Shown: piece after piece, positions 45,211-56,200 of the stretch | Position numbering within the stretch: position 1 is the first letter of the stretch | Layout of the letters: the number at the start of each line of letters is the position of its first letter | Notes under the pieces: model-generated | The model's input: the letters and a program-made list of their open reading frames with translations, nothing else | Told to the model about the DNA's origin: nothing | Database searches by the model: none | Assembly (NCBI GenBank): GCA_029817715.1 | Contig: JARUPY010000283.1 | Span: 1-64,000 of the forward strand | Direction of reading: 5' to 3' | DNA length: 64,000 bases | From: Melastoma dodecandrum | Taxonomy: Eukaryota > Streptophyta > Magnoliopsida > Myrtales > Melastomataceae | Program-made: the position numbers and the translations under genes

Positions 45211-47667
45211 GGGGAGTTTGGAAGAAAAGGTGACAAAAGAAATGTTTGCATGTACGATCATGAAATAAGATGTGTCCCCCACAAACTGGAAAAAAAAAGA
45301 AAGAAAATTTGAGCTATTTTACGACGTCGATGAAGGGAGGAATGGTTGTCCTGAGTTGGGTTGGCGAATCATTGTTTTAGTGGAAACTTACAACCGGGTT
45401 TGACTTTCTTTTCTTCATGTTCTTTATACGATGATGTTACAGTAATCCTTCCTGTTCTTCTTACAAGCTTGGAGGGGCAGATCGGGTCGCATAAACAAAA
45501 CGATTCTGGAATCCTCTCTATACAAATATTGGAAAAATAAGAACACCCAATGGTGGTAATAAAAAAATAATAATGATTAGTCACAGTCAACGTAGTCAAC
45601 CCAAATTGCTCAACGGGAAGTGCTTCCCCCCCCCCCCTCCCCCAAATCTCTTTTATGTTGTTTATTTATTTATTTATTTTCTGGCTTCACGTAATTACCA
45701 TGACCCGATCACGCCCCTTTGCTTTGAACGCTTTTTATATATAAAAATAAAAGTAAAAAACAATGGGCTGGCGTATTGCTACTACTACTACTACTTGAGA
45801 TGAGAACCTAATGACACCGATGATATCATTGTAATAATTAATAATCATTGGTAGGAAAAGGGGCGGGCCAATCAAATCACTACCAAATTTTGTAGAAACG
45901 AAAAACTATTGAAATGTTTAGTTGGTTTATCATTCATTACACGTAACCTCCCTCTGTGGACCCCACTTTCGGGCTCGCGTAACATTTTATTCCCCACAAG
46001 AGCTTGTAATCTAAATCGGGTCGAGCAACGTCACTTCAATGTGTCGGCAGGACTCGGGTTCTTGAGAATTAAAAGTTTTGCTACTATGAGTTTTACTGTG
46101 GGTTCGAGTCGAGTCCATGATAATGTTATTGCATTGCTGCTGTCACCTTTGATCGTCCCAGAATAACTCCCCATTCGTGGATCAGTAATTAGTGGTCGTC
46201 GTTGTTATTTTATTATGAATTTATAATTAGATGCGTTGGTCGGGGGTGCGGTTGGTAAGAATCGACTCAGACGCATAAGAGAAATGAAAGGAAGAGGATG
46301 GGGGGGGGGGGGGCGTTGCGACGTCATTGTTGACGTCATCCAATCTGAAAGCGTAAGAGGAGGACAGAGCAAATCTTTACGGCTTTGGTCTGATCACATC
46401 CGATCGACTTCTTGTCCACACGTCTTTCCCCCTCTTTAATCGAGTGGGGGAGGCGCCCTCGTCTATTTCAAAAGCCACGTTCTCTCGCATACCCCGATTA
46501 CGTGTGCTTTCTTGGTGTTTCGAATTATCGTAGGGTTTTGTTGATCGTTGCGAATGTACTTCTAATAATTTTTTGAAATTTCCACTCTGGACTTCTTTGA
46601 TGCAGTCTTGGTTATAACCATAGCCCCCACACGCAAAGACACGAAACATGTACACTCCCCCGATAGGAAACGGTGTGAATGGAAAAATTCCAACATCTCC
46701 CACTAATTCTCGCCACCTACAAAACATAGATAGAGGGCTTGTCTGGGAGCTCCTTTTTCTTTGTTTTTTTTTTTCATTGTTGGACATTTCTCGTGACAAA
46801 AATTAAGTAATTGTCAAATAGGAACTCAGGTAAGATCGTGTGCGTGTGTCGGCCCCTTTTTGGTGGAATTGTTGAAAGATGATCCATTCATATACAAAAA
46901 CCATCAACAGCCACGCATATTCCCATATTTTTTTAAACGTGCTGAACGTAAGATAATACGTCACGTTAGCCCTTTCCTTTTTCTTTTCTTCTAGTTGGAC
47001 GCGGGGGAGTTGAACTTATCGATTTCGGACGTCTCATTTTTTTTAACGTATTGCATGAAGTTCGGTGGGTGACATGACTAGATTAGTCTGTACAAAAGTA
47101 TTGTCCTTTGAAAATTATTAAATCAGTGGCCATGAAATCAAGCGGCCTTTTGACTACCAATAACGCGTGCTGTTTTTTTTTTAATAAATAAAATTCGCGA
47201 TTGAAATTATTTCTACCGAGTGGAGAAGAAACTCGTCCTATGATTCCAACCCAAAACAACACCTACCCAAATGTTTTTAGGAACAAAAATTAATGGCCCG
47301 AGAGCTCACTTTTACGCAATTCTCAAATATTAAGCCTCCCCTATTCGAATATTTAATAGGGGTGTGTTTTGTTTCATGTCAAATCATTCGTATATTCCTT
47401 TAAAAAGAAGAAACTCCGTGGGCGAAGAACGAGCCCAAAGGCCCGGTCCATTAATAACTCTGGGCTTTCTAACAGTTCCCACGAGATTCCACTTTTGGGC
47501 CCAAGCCCCCTCATGAATGTAAAGCCCAGCCCATCGTCGCCGGAGACCCCACAACCGAGAAGAGGCCGAAACATAACATAGAAGTATGTATATTTTGTTG
47601 TATATACAGTCTGTTGAAATACCCCGTTCTTTACATGCTTCGGCCAATTTCTATCAAAACTCTACGG
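45211..47667. other. Intergenic, no supported gene
   Basis: AT-rich with a TTTA tetranucleotide repeat (about 45659-45680) and a G run (about 46300-46313). The minus-strand frame at 46377-46799 and others have no domain I recognise. A segment at about 46690 (CAACATCTCCC, then TTCTCGCCACC) resembles one at about 39545, probably old dispersed repeats. Confidence 0.45.
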
Positions 47668-48000
47668 ACCCTGCTTCCTTTCCTCGATGATGGAGCAGAG
47701 CCTTAAGCTGGTCGGACACGGCCGCTGTTTCCACCAAGGCGATGCCGCTCCAGGGAAGGCCTGGTTATGATACAGTCGGGGAGGAAGTTGCATCATCGTT
47801 AAGGCCAACCACTTCCTCTTGGAGGTTTCCGTGAGGGACCTCCACCGCTGCAACATGAGTCTCTTCTCGTGGACAGCCGACTCCCTTTCCCGTTATGTTT
47901 GGGTTCCTGTTGGTTCCGTGGTTTGTCTTGTTTTGCCCTTCCGTGCTTATGGCTACGGCGGTAACTGATTCTTTTCCGATCCCTCTTCCTCATTTCTCAA

Positions 48001-48008
48001 GGTGAACG
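48001..48008. repeat. Left 8-bp target-site duplication GGTGAACG
   Basis: Identical to 51883-51890. An 8-bp duplication is the hallmark of hAT insertion. Confidence 0.93.
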
Positions 48009-51000
48009 TAGGGGTGAGCATTCGGTGTTCCAAATCCGAACCAAACCAAATATCGAAATTCTAAATTCCAAAATTTTATTCTTTTATCTTCCAAATACCG
48101 AACCGAATACCGAAGTTCCAAATACCAAACTACCGAAAATATTTCGGTAGTTCGGTTCGGTATTTGGATCTTCCAAATTTTATTTGGGCTGAAAATGGGC
48201 CTAAAGAAAATAAAAATGGGCCGGGCCCATAGATTTAGAAATTTAAGCCCATATTTTAAAATCCACATAATAAAAAATCAAATTCATAATTTGAACAAAT
48301 TAAAGAAAACACAATAAAAACATCCACATAATAAAATCAAACAAAAACTCCAAATCCAGAAAGGCCCTTCAGTCTTGATTCTTCAACCCCAAGAGATTAA
48401 AATCATCCATGAAAGTAATCTCATTCCAATGTAAGTGCGGACAATCCTAGCATTAACGAGATAAGAGTATTAATTTCATACAAATATCAACATTAAAGAT
48501 TATGACATAAAGATTACCATGTTCGAATTGTTCTTGTTCAAAAGGATCTTCGAGTAACTCAACTTCACTTGAGTTTCCTTGGCAAATTCAATCTTGTGTG
48601 CACATAATTGCCTCAATACTCTTAGCACCCAAAGAACTTCTAAAAGAATCAATTACTCGTCCACCTATTAGATATTGAAAAATATTAGTTTGAAAAATAA
48701 ATAATAGAATGAAAATATCATATAAGTTAAGAAGATATGAAAAAACTTACTTGTGCTAAATGCGGACTCGGAAGCAACCGTGGAAATTGGTATGGCTAGA
48801 ATATCACGAGCCATTTGGGCAAGTATGGGAAATCTAATAGCATTGACTTTCCAATATGTCAAAATATCAAACTTTGAATTAGCAACTTCCGTATCTTCTC
48901 CCAAATATTTGTCCAACTCCGATCTATCACATTTATCGCCACCCTTCTTCCTCTTCATTCTCTCCAACCTTTGCAATAATCTCATATCACTATCTATTAT
49001 AAATGTCTTAGATGATTGACCTTTATCGACAGCATCACCATCACTCCCATCATTAGTCATTACATCTTCACCATTCTCCGCAATCCATTTCTTTTTGTAC
49101 TCCGCAAACATATCATAAAGAGTGCTTCTCACTTGAGAAATCATAGCATCAGCCTTGTCAAGATATATGTCATTCAAACACAGCTCAACATAATCAAACT
49201 TCTGACGAGGATAAAAACAACTGCGATAAAGATCAACTTATTCATTTTTTCCACATCACCCCAATACTTATGATACTTCTCTCACATATTTGTGGCCAAA
49301 ATAACCAAGTCCACATCAGGAGATTCTTGCCATTCTCGCAAAGCCTCATGAAGATTTGCTAGCTCATGAAAGAAGACATTACAAGTAACAAACTTTGATC
49401 CAGAAACTTTCAAAGTAAGCTCATAAAAGTACTTAAGATGTGTGACAAGTCTTCCCACATTTCCCCAATCAAATGAGCTTGGTATCATGCAAATCCCACT
49501 GTCATTTTCAAGATCTTTTCTAAAACTTGTGTTTTCATCATCATATCTCTCAAAGGCCTTCTCAAACTTGATTGCTGATTCTAACATTAAATACGTTGAA
49601 TTCCATCTCGTTGGCACATCCAACACCAAAAAAGCTTTACTATCAATCTTCTCGGCAATTGCACACTCCTTAAACTTTAACAATCTTTGAGGAGAAGATC
49701 TAATGTAAGCAACAACTTCTCGAACTTTTTTCACCGAGTCAATCATCATATTCAATCCGTCCTTCACAATTAAATTGATAATATGTGCAACACATCTCAT
49801 ATGAAGAAACTCACATCTCATCACACTCTCTTCTTTGTTGCAATACTTTTCTTTCAAAAAACGAATTGCAACATCATTTGAACTAGCATTGTCCACGGTG
49901 ATGGTCATAATCTTTTCTAAACACCATTCACGCATGCATCTATCAATGGCAACCCCAATATTCTTCCCCTTATGTGATGTAACTGGAATAAAACTCACTA
50001 TTCGCTTCTGCAACTCCCAATTCTCATCAATGTAGTGAGCAGTCAAACACATATAATTGACTCTCTGAATAGAAGTCTAAGTATCAGTAGTCAAACAAAC
50101 TCTTTGACGCGACTTCTTAAAATACTCTTTCAGTTTCTCCTTTTCAAGCGAAAACATGTCAATCACATCACGTTGTATTGTCCACCTTGAAGGAACTTTA
50201 AACTTAGGACATACAACATTCATAAAATGAATGAATTCTGGCCTAGAAACAAACTTGAATGGAAGCTCAGCAGATATCACCAAGTGCACCAAAGATTTCC
50301 TAATTGTTTCATGATCGCACCTGATAACAGTCATGTCTTTTGGATTGTTAGAATCACCTCCAGGTTTAAATCCGAGGATTGTCTGTGTTGAATTGGTTGA
50401 CTTGATCCTTTCCTTGCACGTCGCGTTGTGACTCTTTAGCGAAGACGTCCCATTTTTCTTAGTATCTGCTCTCACTTCTACTCCACACGCTTTGCATCGT
50501 GCCAGCATTACACCATCGGGACCTTCAAATCTCTCATAATCTATCCATAAAGTCGATCTTAAAGCCATTTGCTTCCTCTTTTTTCCATCAGACGTAACGG
50601 ATGTGGATATTGAAGCTGACTGACTAGCGGATGATCCCACCATCGGCACAGAATCACTATTCATCTACATAAGGAGAAAACTTTAGATTAACTACAATAA
50701 TCGAAACTATCGAGAAGAAAACGCATAAGATGTTTAGCATAATCTGATCATCAAGGTGGACGTCGATCGCGTGCCTTATAAGCAAGAACACGGTGAACTG
50801 CAACGCAGGTCCCACACGAGAAACACGATCATTAACCAAAACCACGGGTTGATTTAGGGAAGAGGATTAACGAACATTCACCAAACCCAACCACAACAAC
50901 AACAACAGAAAAGAACAGGAAAACAAGATGATACCCACATAAATCAATTATGAAGTTGTGCCAATCACAAAGGTTTGCAAGAGGAGTTTTTTTTTCATTT

Positions 51001-51882
51001 TATAGGTGGATAGAAAACATATTATCCACACATACATCGATCAAGGTGGTTTAAACTCCGCTTTTCCTAGATCAAGGATAATCAAGGATAATCAATTCCG
51101 ATCCTATATTCCTAGAGGTCATTGCATTAGTTTCATTTCCAAAGGGCTCAACAAAAGCAATGTAAAAGAAAATGACAAATTTTAAGCACCTACGCTAAAA
51201 CAGGCTGATTTTCCATCCATGTTAAGCACCTACGAAAATGACAAATGACAAAGAGCTGATTTGCCTTGGATGAAAATGACCGGGCGACAATTAGCTTTTC
51301 CTAATGAAAGTGGTATACTGCAGAACGTTTAGGTTGTGATAGACTTAAATACGCGTAAGTCATGCGGGAGGACAACCTCAGTCGAAGCCTTCGACTCAGA
51401 CAATCACACGACTTGAGGACAACCCAGAAGCTGGTAGACCAAAACAAGGCCAGGGGGAGAAAACCCTAAATCACAAGAACCCACTGGAAGCAGAGTAAAC
51501 GGGAGGCTGTTACCTGCTCAAAATCCCCTTTTTCGTCGTCGTCTATCCGGAACCCCAAAACCACCGCCGATTGCCGCGAGCTGTCCCTGAGGCCACCCAA
51601 GAATCGTGCGGGAAAGTAGTGAATGGGGAGTAGGAGCTAGGTGAAAGAAGACCCTGAATGGACCGGGCTAAGCCCAACAAAAAATTTAAAATCAAGCCCA
51701 ATAAAAAATTCGGTAATTTGGAATACCGATTTTTTTTCAAAAATACCAAACACCGAACCGAAACCGAATTTCAATTAAAATAAAAAACCGAATCAAATAC
51801 CATATTCCGAACACCGAATTCCAAATAACGAAATAACGAAAATTTGTTTCACTTGGAATTTCAAACTTTTTGCTCACCCCTG
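48009..51882 (-). mobile_element. hAT superfamily DNA transposon, 3.87 kb, inactive
   Basis: Both ends are intact: the left terminus is TAGGGGTGAGCA and the right terminus, read inward, is CAGGGGTGAGCA. They are 12-bp inverted repeats differing at one base and are flanked by the exact 8-bp duplication GGTGAACG. Both subterminal regions are full of ACCGAA/TTCGGT motifs, likely transposase binding sites, including a hairpin at about 48130-48162. The transposase lies on the minus strand and is broken in several places. The perfect target duplication and clean ends suggest a fairly recent insertion. The element could still be moved by a related active transposase elsewhere. Confidence 0.92.
48510..50664 (-). 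pseudogene. hAT transposase (zinc-finger BED / RICESLEEPER-like), broken
   Basis: The transposase normally cuts and pastes the element in the nucleus. The N-terminal part (50664-50080) has a BED-type zinc finger (CKACGVEVRADTKKNG, then SLKSHNATC) and the transposase start. The middle part (50052-49285) has the RNase H-like core (TVDNASSNDVA, RCVAHIINLIV, VPTRWNSTYLML). The C-terminal part (49177-48750) has the hAT dimerisation region (YWKVNAIRFPILAQMARDIL, then STVASESAFS). A further exon continues from about 48660 (GRVIDSFRSSLG). Breaks: a stop (TAG, probably from TGG) at 50077-50079; a TGA at 49282-49284; a frameshift near 49211-49218; and a TGA at 48588-48590. No functional protein can be made. 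Confidence 0.9.
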
Positions 51883-51890
51883 GGTGAACG
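51883..51890. repeat. Right 8-bp target-site duplication GGTGAACG
   Basis: Identical to 48001-48008. It is also the start of ARGONAUTE pseudogene exon 2 (AAG|GTGAACG). Confidence 0.93.
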
Positions 51891-51947
51891 TCTCTTCCGA
51901 AGTAACATTGAAGAAGACCAACCGCCGGATAATTAGTCAATTTGTGC

Positions 51948-53218
51948 GGGGAAGAAGAACACGATCTCCGGAAGGACGGGGAAAAATCTATACATGAGTG
52001 CGTGACGCGTGTGTAAGTCTCTAATGAGAGTGTGGGCCGAAAATATTTATAGTTGTGGGATTTTTTCTAATTTTTCATGATTTTATATAATTTTTTAAAA
52101 AAATGAAGTATTACAATATTTGTTAAAGAAATTACTAACTGAACGAAATTCTTAACACGTAGTAACTGTAAAAGGTTCGTTTTAAAAAGAACTCTCGATG
52201 AATTGATAAATAAGTCACGATCGAACAAAAAATAAAAAATTAAGAAAAAAGATAAGGCCAAACTTTTCTTTATTACAATCGACTATGAAATAAATTCAAG
52301 TAGACCGAAATGTCATAAAAGCAAACGGAAGACATCGTGTGGAGTGGAGTATATGATGATCATGTATAATATTTGTTTTCATGAAGATGGGCATCGGAAT
52401 CTGATTCTTTAAGGCTGTGTTTGGGGAGGGGGGAGGAAAAGAAAAGAAATGAAAACGCGTTTCCCAATAAATTCTCTCCCTCCTAAAATTTTAAATTTTC
52501 ACCCCTTTTCCCTTCTTTTCTTTTCTATTCCTTTCTATTCCTTCAAATCCAAACACAGCATAAAGGTGGGGAGGGTAATCCCCCTCCTTATCTTTGTTAC
52601 TCGTTTTGGGACCCTTGTCTACTGCAGAGGTGCAGTTGAAGTTTTGCAGTTGGGCGGGTGCCATGTGTGCCCCCTCCTTTTTCGCGTCACATGGGGAAAT
52701 AACATTTCAAACTTCCCCTATTCCCCCTACCCGCCTTGTGTAATCAATCACCGTCGCATCAAAATATATTTCCATTGTCGTTTCTGCACCGTCAAATAGA
52801 AAACCAGTCCAAATTGACCGATACGGACAGACAGGAGGGAGGGAGAGGGGTTGGGTTTTCTTTCTGAAAAAAACACAGACAGGCTGGACATTCTTGCCTT
52901 CCCTTTTGCCTTTTCTGTCTACGGGGGGGTGCCGCGGCGGGGGCGCCTCATTCTACTCTCCTACCCCCTCAGCCTACTAATGCTAATTATAGTTCCAAGC
53001 CCATGAAAAAGAAGACATAAAAATGTTAATTTTAAGGAGTTTGGATTTCTTCTTCAGCAAGTTTCCCTTTTCTTCAGTTAAGTCCTTCCCCCCAACCTCT
53101 CCACGTCCTGGACTATATTTGTATTTCCACGTTCCCTCCTTCCCCATTCCCCCCACCCCACACACGCACGCACACACTCTCTCTCCCTCACTCAGGTAAC
53201 CCCTTAACCGTCTGTACG
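51948..53218. other. Intergenic and ARGONAUTE promoter region
   Basis: No gene seen. The last 100 bp before the start codon at 53219 is pyrimidine-rich (CACACGCACGCACACACTCT, then CTCTCCCTCACTC), typical of a plant 5' UTR. A clear TATA box was not found. Confidence 0.4.
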
Positions 53219-56200
53219 ATGTCTAACCGCGGGTCCGGTCGTCGCAGCACCGACTCTCTCCGCCACGGAGAAGCCGATCCTCCTCTCCCCGGGGGTGCTC
53301 GTGCTCGGGGCCGGGGTCGGGGTAGGGGTCGGGATGGTGGTTCGGTACCTGTTGCCTGGCCTGGGAGAGGTTGCGGCGTCCCCACCTCCTCCCCCTCCGC
53401 TTCTCATCCCCCTCCTACTACTACCCCTTCCCCTGCGACTTCCTCTTCCTCCCCGGACCTCGGCGGTGATGATCTCACTGGTCGGATGGAGCAGAAACTT
53501 ACGCTGGTCGGACAGGTTGCTGTTTCCTCCAAGGGAATGAAGTTCCCGGACAGGCCTGGGTACGGAACCGTAGGGAGGAAGTGCATGGTTAAGGCAAACC
53601 ACTTCCTCTTGGAGGTTTCCCAGAGGGACCTCCATCACTACGACGTGAGTCTCTTCTCTTGGACGGCCGACTCCTTTTTCTGTTATGTTTGCCTTGCTGT
53701 CGGTTCCGTGGTTTGTCTTGTTTGGCCCTTCCGTGCTTATGTCTATGGCAGTAACTTATCCCGTTTTGTTCTCTGTATCCCTCTTCCTCATTTCTCAAGG
53801 TGAACATATCTCCTGAAGTTACGTCGAAGAAGGTCAACCGCCAGATAATTAGTCAACTTGTGAATACCTACCGTCTATCTCACTTGGCCAAGAGAATGCC
53901 GGCATATGATGGCGGGAAGTCGCTGTATACTGCAGGCCCTCTCCCCTTCGAGATCAAGGAGTTCATCGTGGTGTTGTCCGATAAAGACGAGGCAGCCTCG
54001 GATTCAAAGATTAAACGGTTTGTTTGTCTCATTTCTCTGAGTCCGTGTGGTTTGCCACTGCATTCGCCTCGTTTCTCTGTCTGAGGGATAAATGTTTGGA
54101 ACTGGCCTGGGGATGGTTTGTTTCTCTCAGGAATAGAGAGTTCAAGGTGAAGATTTCGTTTGCCTCGAGACCGGATTTGAGCCATCTGCAACAATACTTG
54201 GCTGGAAGGCTGTCCGAATGCCCTCATGAGGTTGTTCAGGCTTTGGATGTTGTGCTGCGGGCATCTCCTGCGGAGAGGTTAGTTTCACTCGTTTGTTAAG
54301 TGTTACAGGTGGCTTAATTCGTCTCTCTTTTCTTAGCCCGTATTTTTACATCTCGGACTAGGTACACTGTTGTTGGAAGATCCTTCTTCTCAAAAGAATT
54401 GGGGGCCAAAGGTGATCTAGGGGAAGGCCTAGAATACTGGAGAGGCTACTACCAGTCTGTCCGGCCAACACAGTTTGGCCTATCTGTTAATATAGGTGCA
54501 ACAACTTTGTCTCGTATTTACTCCAGCCAAAGAGTTTTTAGGGTAAACTTTGAATAAATTCAACTTGCGCTGAGCGTGATTGCTTCTTGGCAATGAAAGG
54601 AGTCATGGTTTTCTGTTCACCTGCACAAAACTTCATGACTCCACCATTTATTGATTAGCCTCATGAATATTCATATATGATTCTCTCTTTTGTGCATTTC
54701 AAAATTCAGATGTATCGGCCAGGGCTTTCTACGAGGCTATTCCTGTCACAGAGTTTATTGGCAAGTACTGCAATTTGCGGGATTTGGGAAGGACATTAAC
54801 AGATCAAGAGAGATTCAGGGTACTACTTGTTGTTGTCTGGCTTGTTGACCTTTCTTTTGGAGATTTTTGGGTTTTACCTTGTATCTTTCGATGTTCACTT
54901 GATTTATCTTGACTCTTCTCTGTCTCTAGTTGAAGAAGGTCCTAAAAGGGGTTAGAGTGCAGACTTCCTATACGGGTTGTACTAAAAAGCATAAAATTAC
55001 TGGATTGTCAGAGAAATCTGTTATGCTGACAATGTGAGTTGATATTTCCTTGTGGTGATATTATTGTGGGTCTACTTTCATTATGGTGATAAAAAGAAAC
55101 GCATCAGCTTCTAGGTTCTTTCAATGTTAGTCTGTTTTTATATTAGTTAGCTTCCGCATGTCTATTTTTCTGAGACAGATAAATGTATACTCGAGATAAA
55201 GAAAATTATTGTATGTGGGCTCTTCAACTGTTCACGTGTGATTGATTTTTGCGAGCCTTGTCAGTTGATTGAAGTAATCTTAACACTAATATGAACTGAA
55301 TCGATTTTTCCTCTGATTAGGTTCACCCAAGATGACAAGAAAATGAAGATTTCTGTGGGCGACTACTTTCATCAACGATACAACATTGTCCTGAGATGGA
55401 AGACTCTGCCTGCCCTCCAGATGGGATCTGATGCTAAACCTGTGTACATCCCTATGGAGGTATGCGTCTCATGGATCAATTCTAGTGGATTTAGGATTTC
55501 TAGATATTCTATTGATAAGAATGATGTTACTTTTCTGTATCCAGCTTTGCAGTATCCTTGAAGGACAAAGATACACGCGAAAGTTAAATGAAAGACAAGT
55601 TTCTGCTCTTTTAAGAGCAACATGTCGGCGTCCGCCCGAACGCGAAAAAGAGATCCTTGGGGTAGTTTATCGTTTTTGGTTGGCCATTACTTTATTTTTC
55701 CACCTAGACGGCTATTGACATTGATTATTACTGACTTTGGACAGAGTGTGAAGAATAACCCATTTTTCAAAGATGCCCTTGTAAGCCAGGAATTTGGAAT
55801 GAATGTCAGGAGTGATCTTGCTCTTGTCGAAGCAAGGGTTTTACCTCCTCCAGTGGTAATTGGTTCTTCAATCCATGTGGTTGCTCGGGCAGTCTTCCCT
55901 GTGATGAAATTATCTGTATATCTTCTTTTTTACTTGGACTTCTACCATTTCTACTGCAGGTAAAATATTTTGGAACTGGTGTAGAGTCAAGGGTTAATCC
56001 CCAGACTGGCCAATGGAATATGATAAATAAGGTATGTGGTTATGCATTGGTCCTTTGGCATTACGTACTCTTGGTGCATCATGATAATTGTGAAAGGTAC
56101 AATTTTGAAAGTTGCCACACCTTAATAATTCTTTCTTGTATAGGGGATGGTTTTTTGTATGTTCAATTGTGGTTAGCATAAATTCTATAATACTTACGCC

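Larger units (their letters stand above)
47668..51947 (+). pseudogene. ARGONAUTE 5' fragment, split by a hAT transposon
   Basis: The left part (47668-48008) matches the intact ARGONAUTE from late exon 1 through intron 1 (about 53430-53799). Shared words include ATGGAGCAGA, AAGCTGGTCGGACA-like, CCACTTCCTCTTGGAGGTTTCC and GACCTCCA, then the intron 1 sequence down to CTCATTTCTCAAGGTGAAC. The right part (51883-51947) continues as exon 2 (GTGAACG, GAAGAAGACCAACCGCC, GATAATTAGTCAA) and then stops matching. The copy therefore holds only about 150 codons of the N-terminal region plus one intron. It has frame-breaking changes in the exon 1 part and no PAZ or PIWI. The transposon sits exactly at the intron 1/exon 2 border. 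It is a partial tandem duplication in the same orientation, about 5.8 kb upstream of its parent. Confidence 0.88.

Noticed and set aside
45094..45282. Start codon at 45282 for BAHD copy 2
   Set aside because: It would lie upstream of the TATA box at 45203-45210 and add 63 residues that are absent in copy 1.
46377..46799. Minus-strand 140-aa frame
   Set aside because: No recognisable domain, and part of it lies in a segment that recurs near 39545, so it is more likely repeat DNA than a gene.
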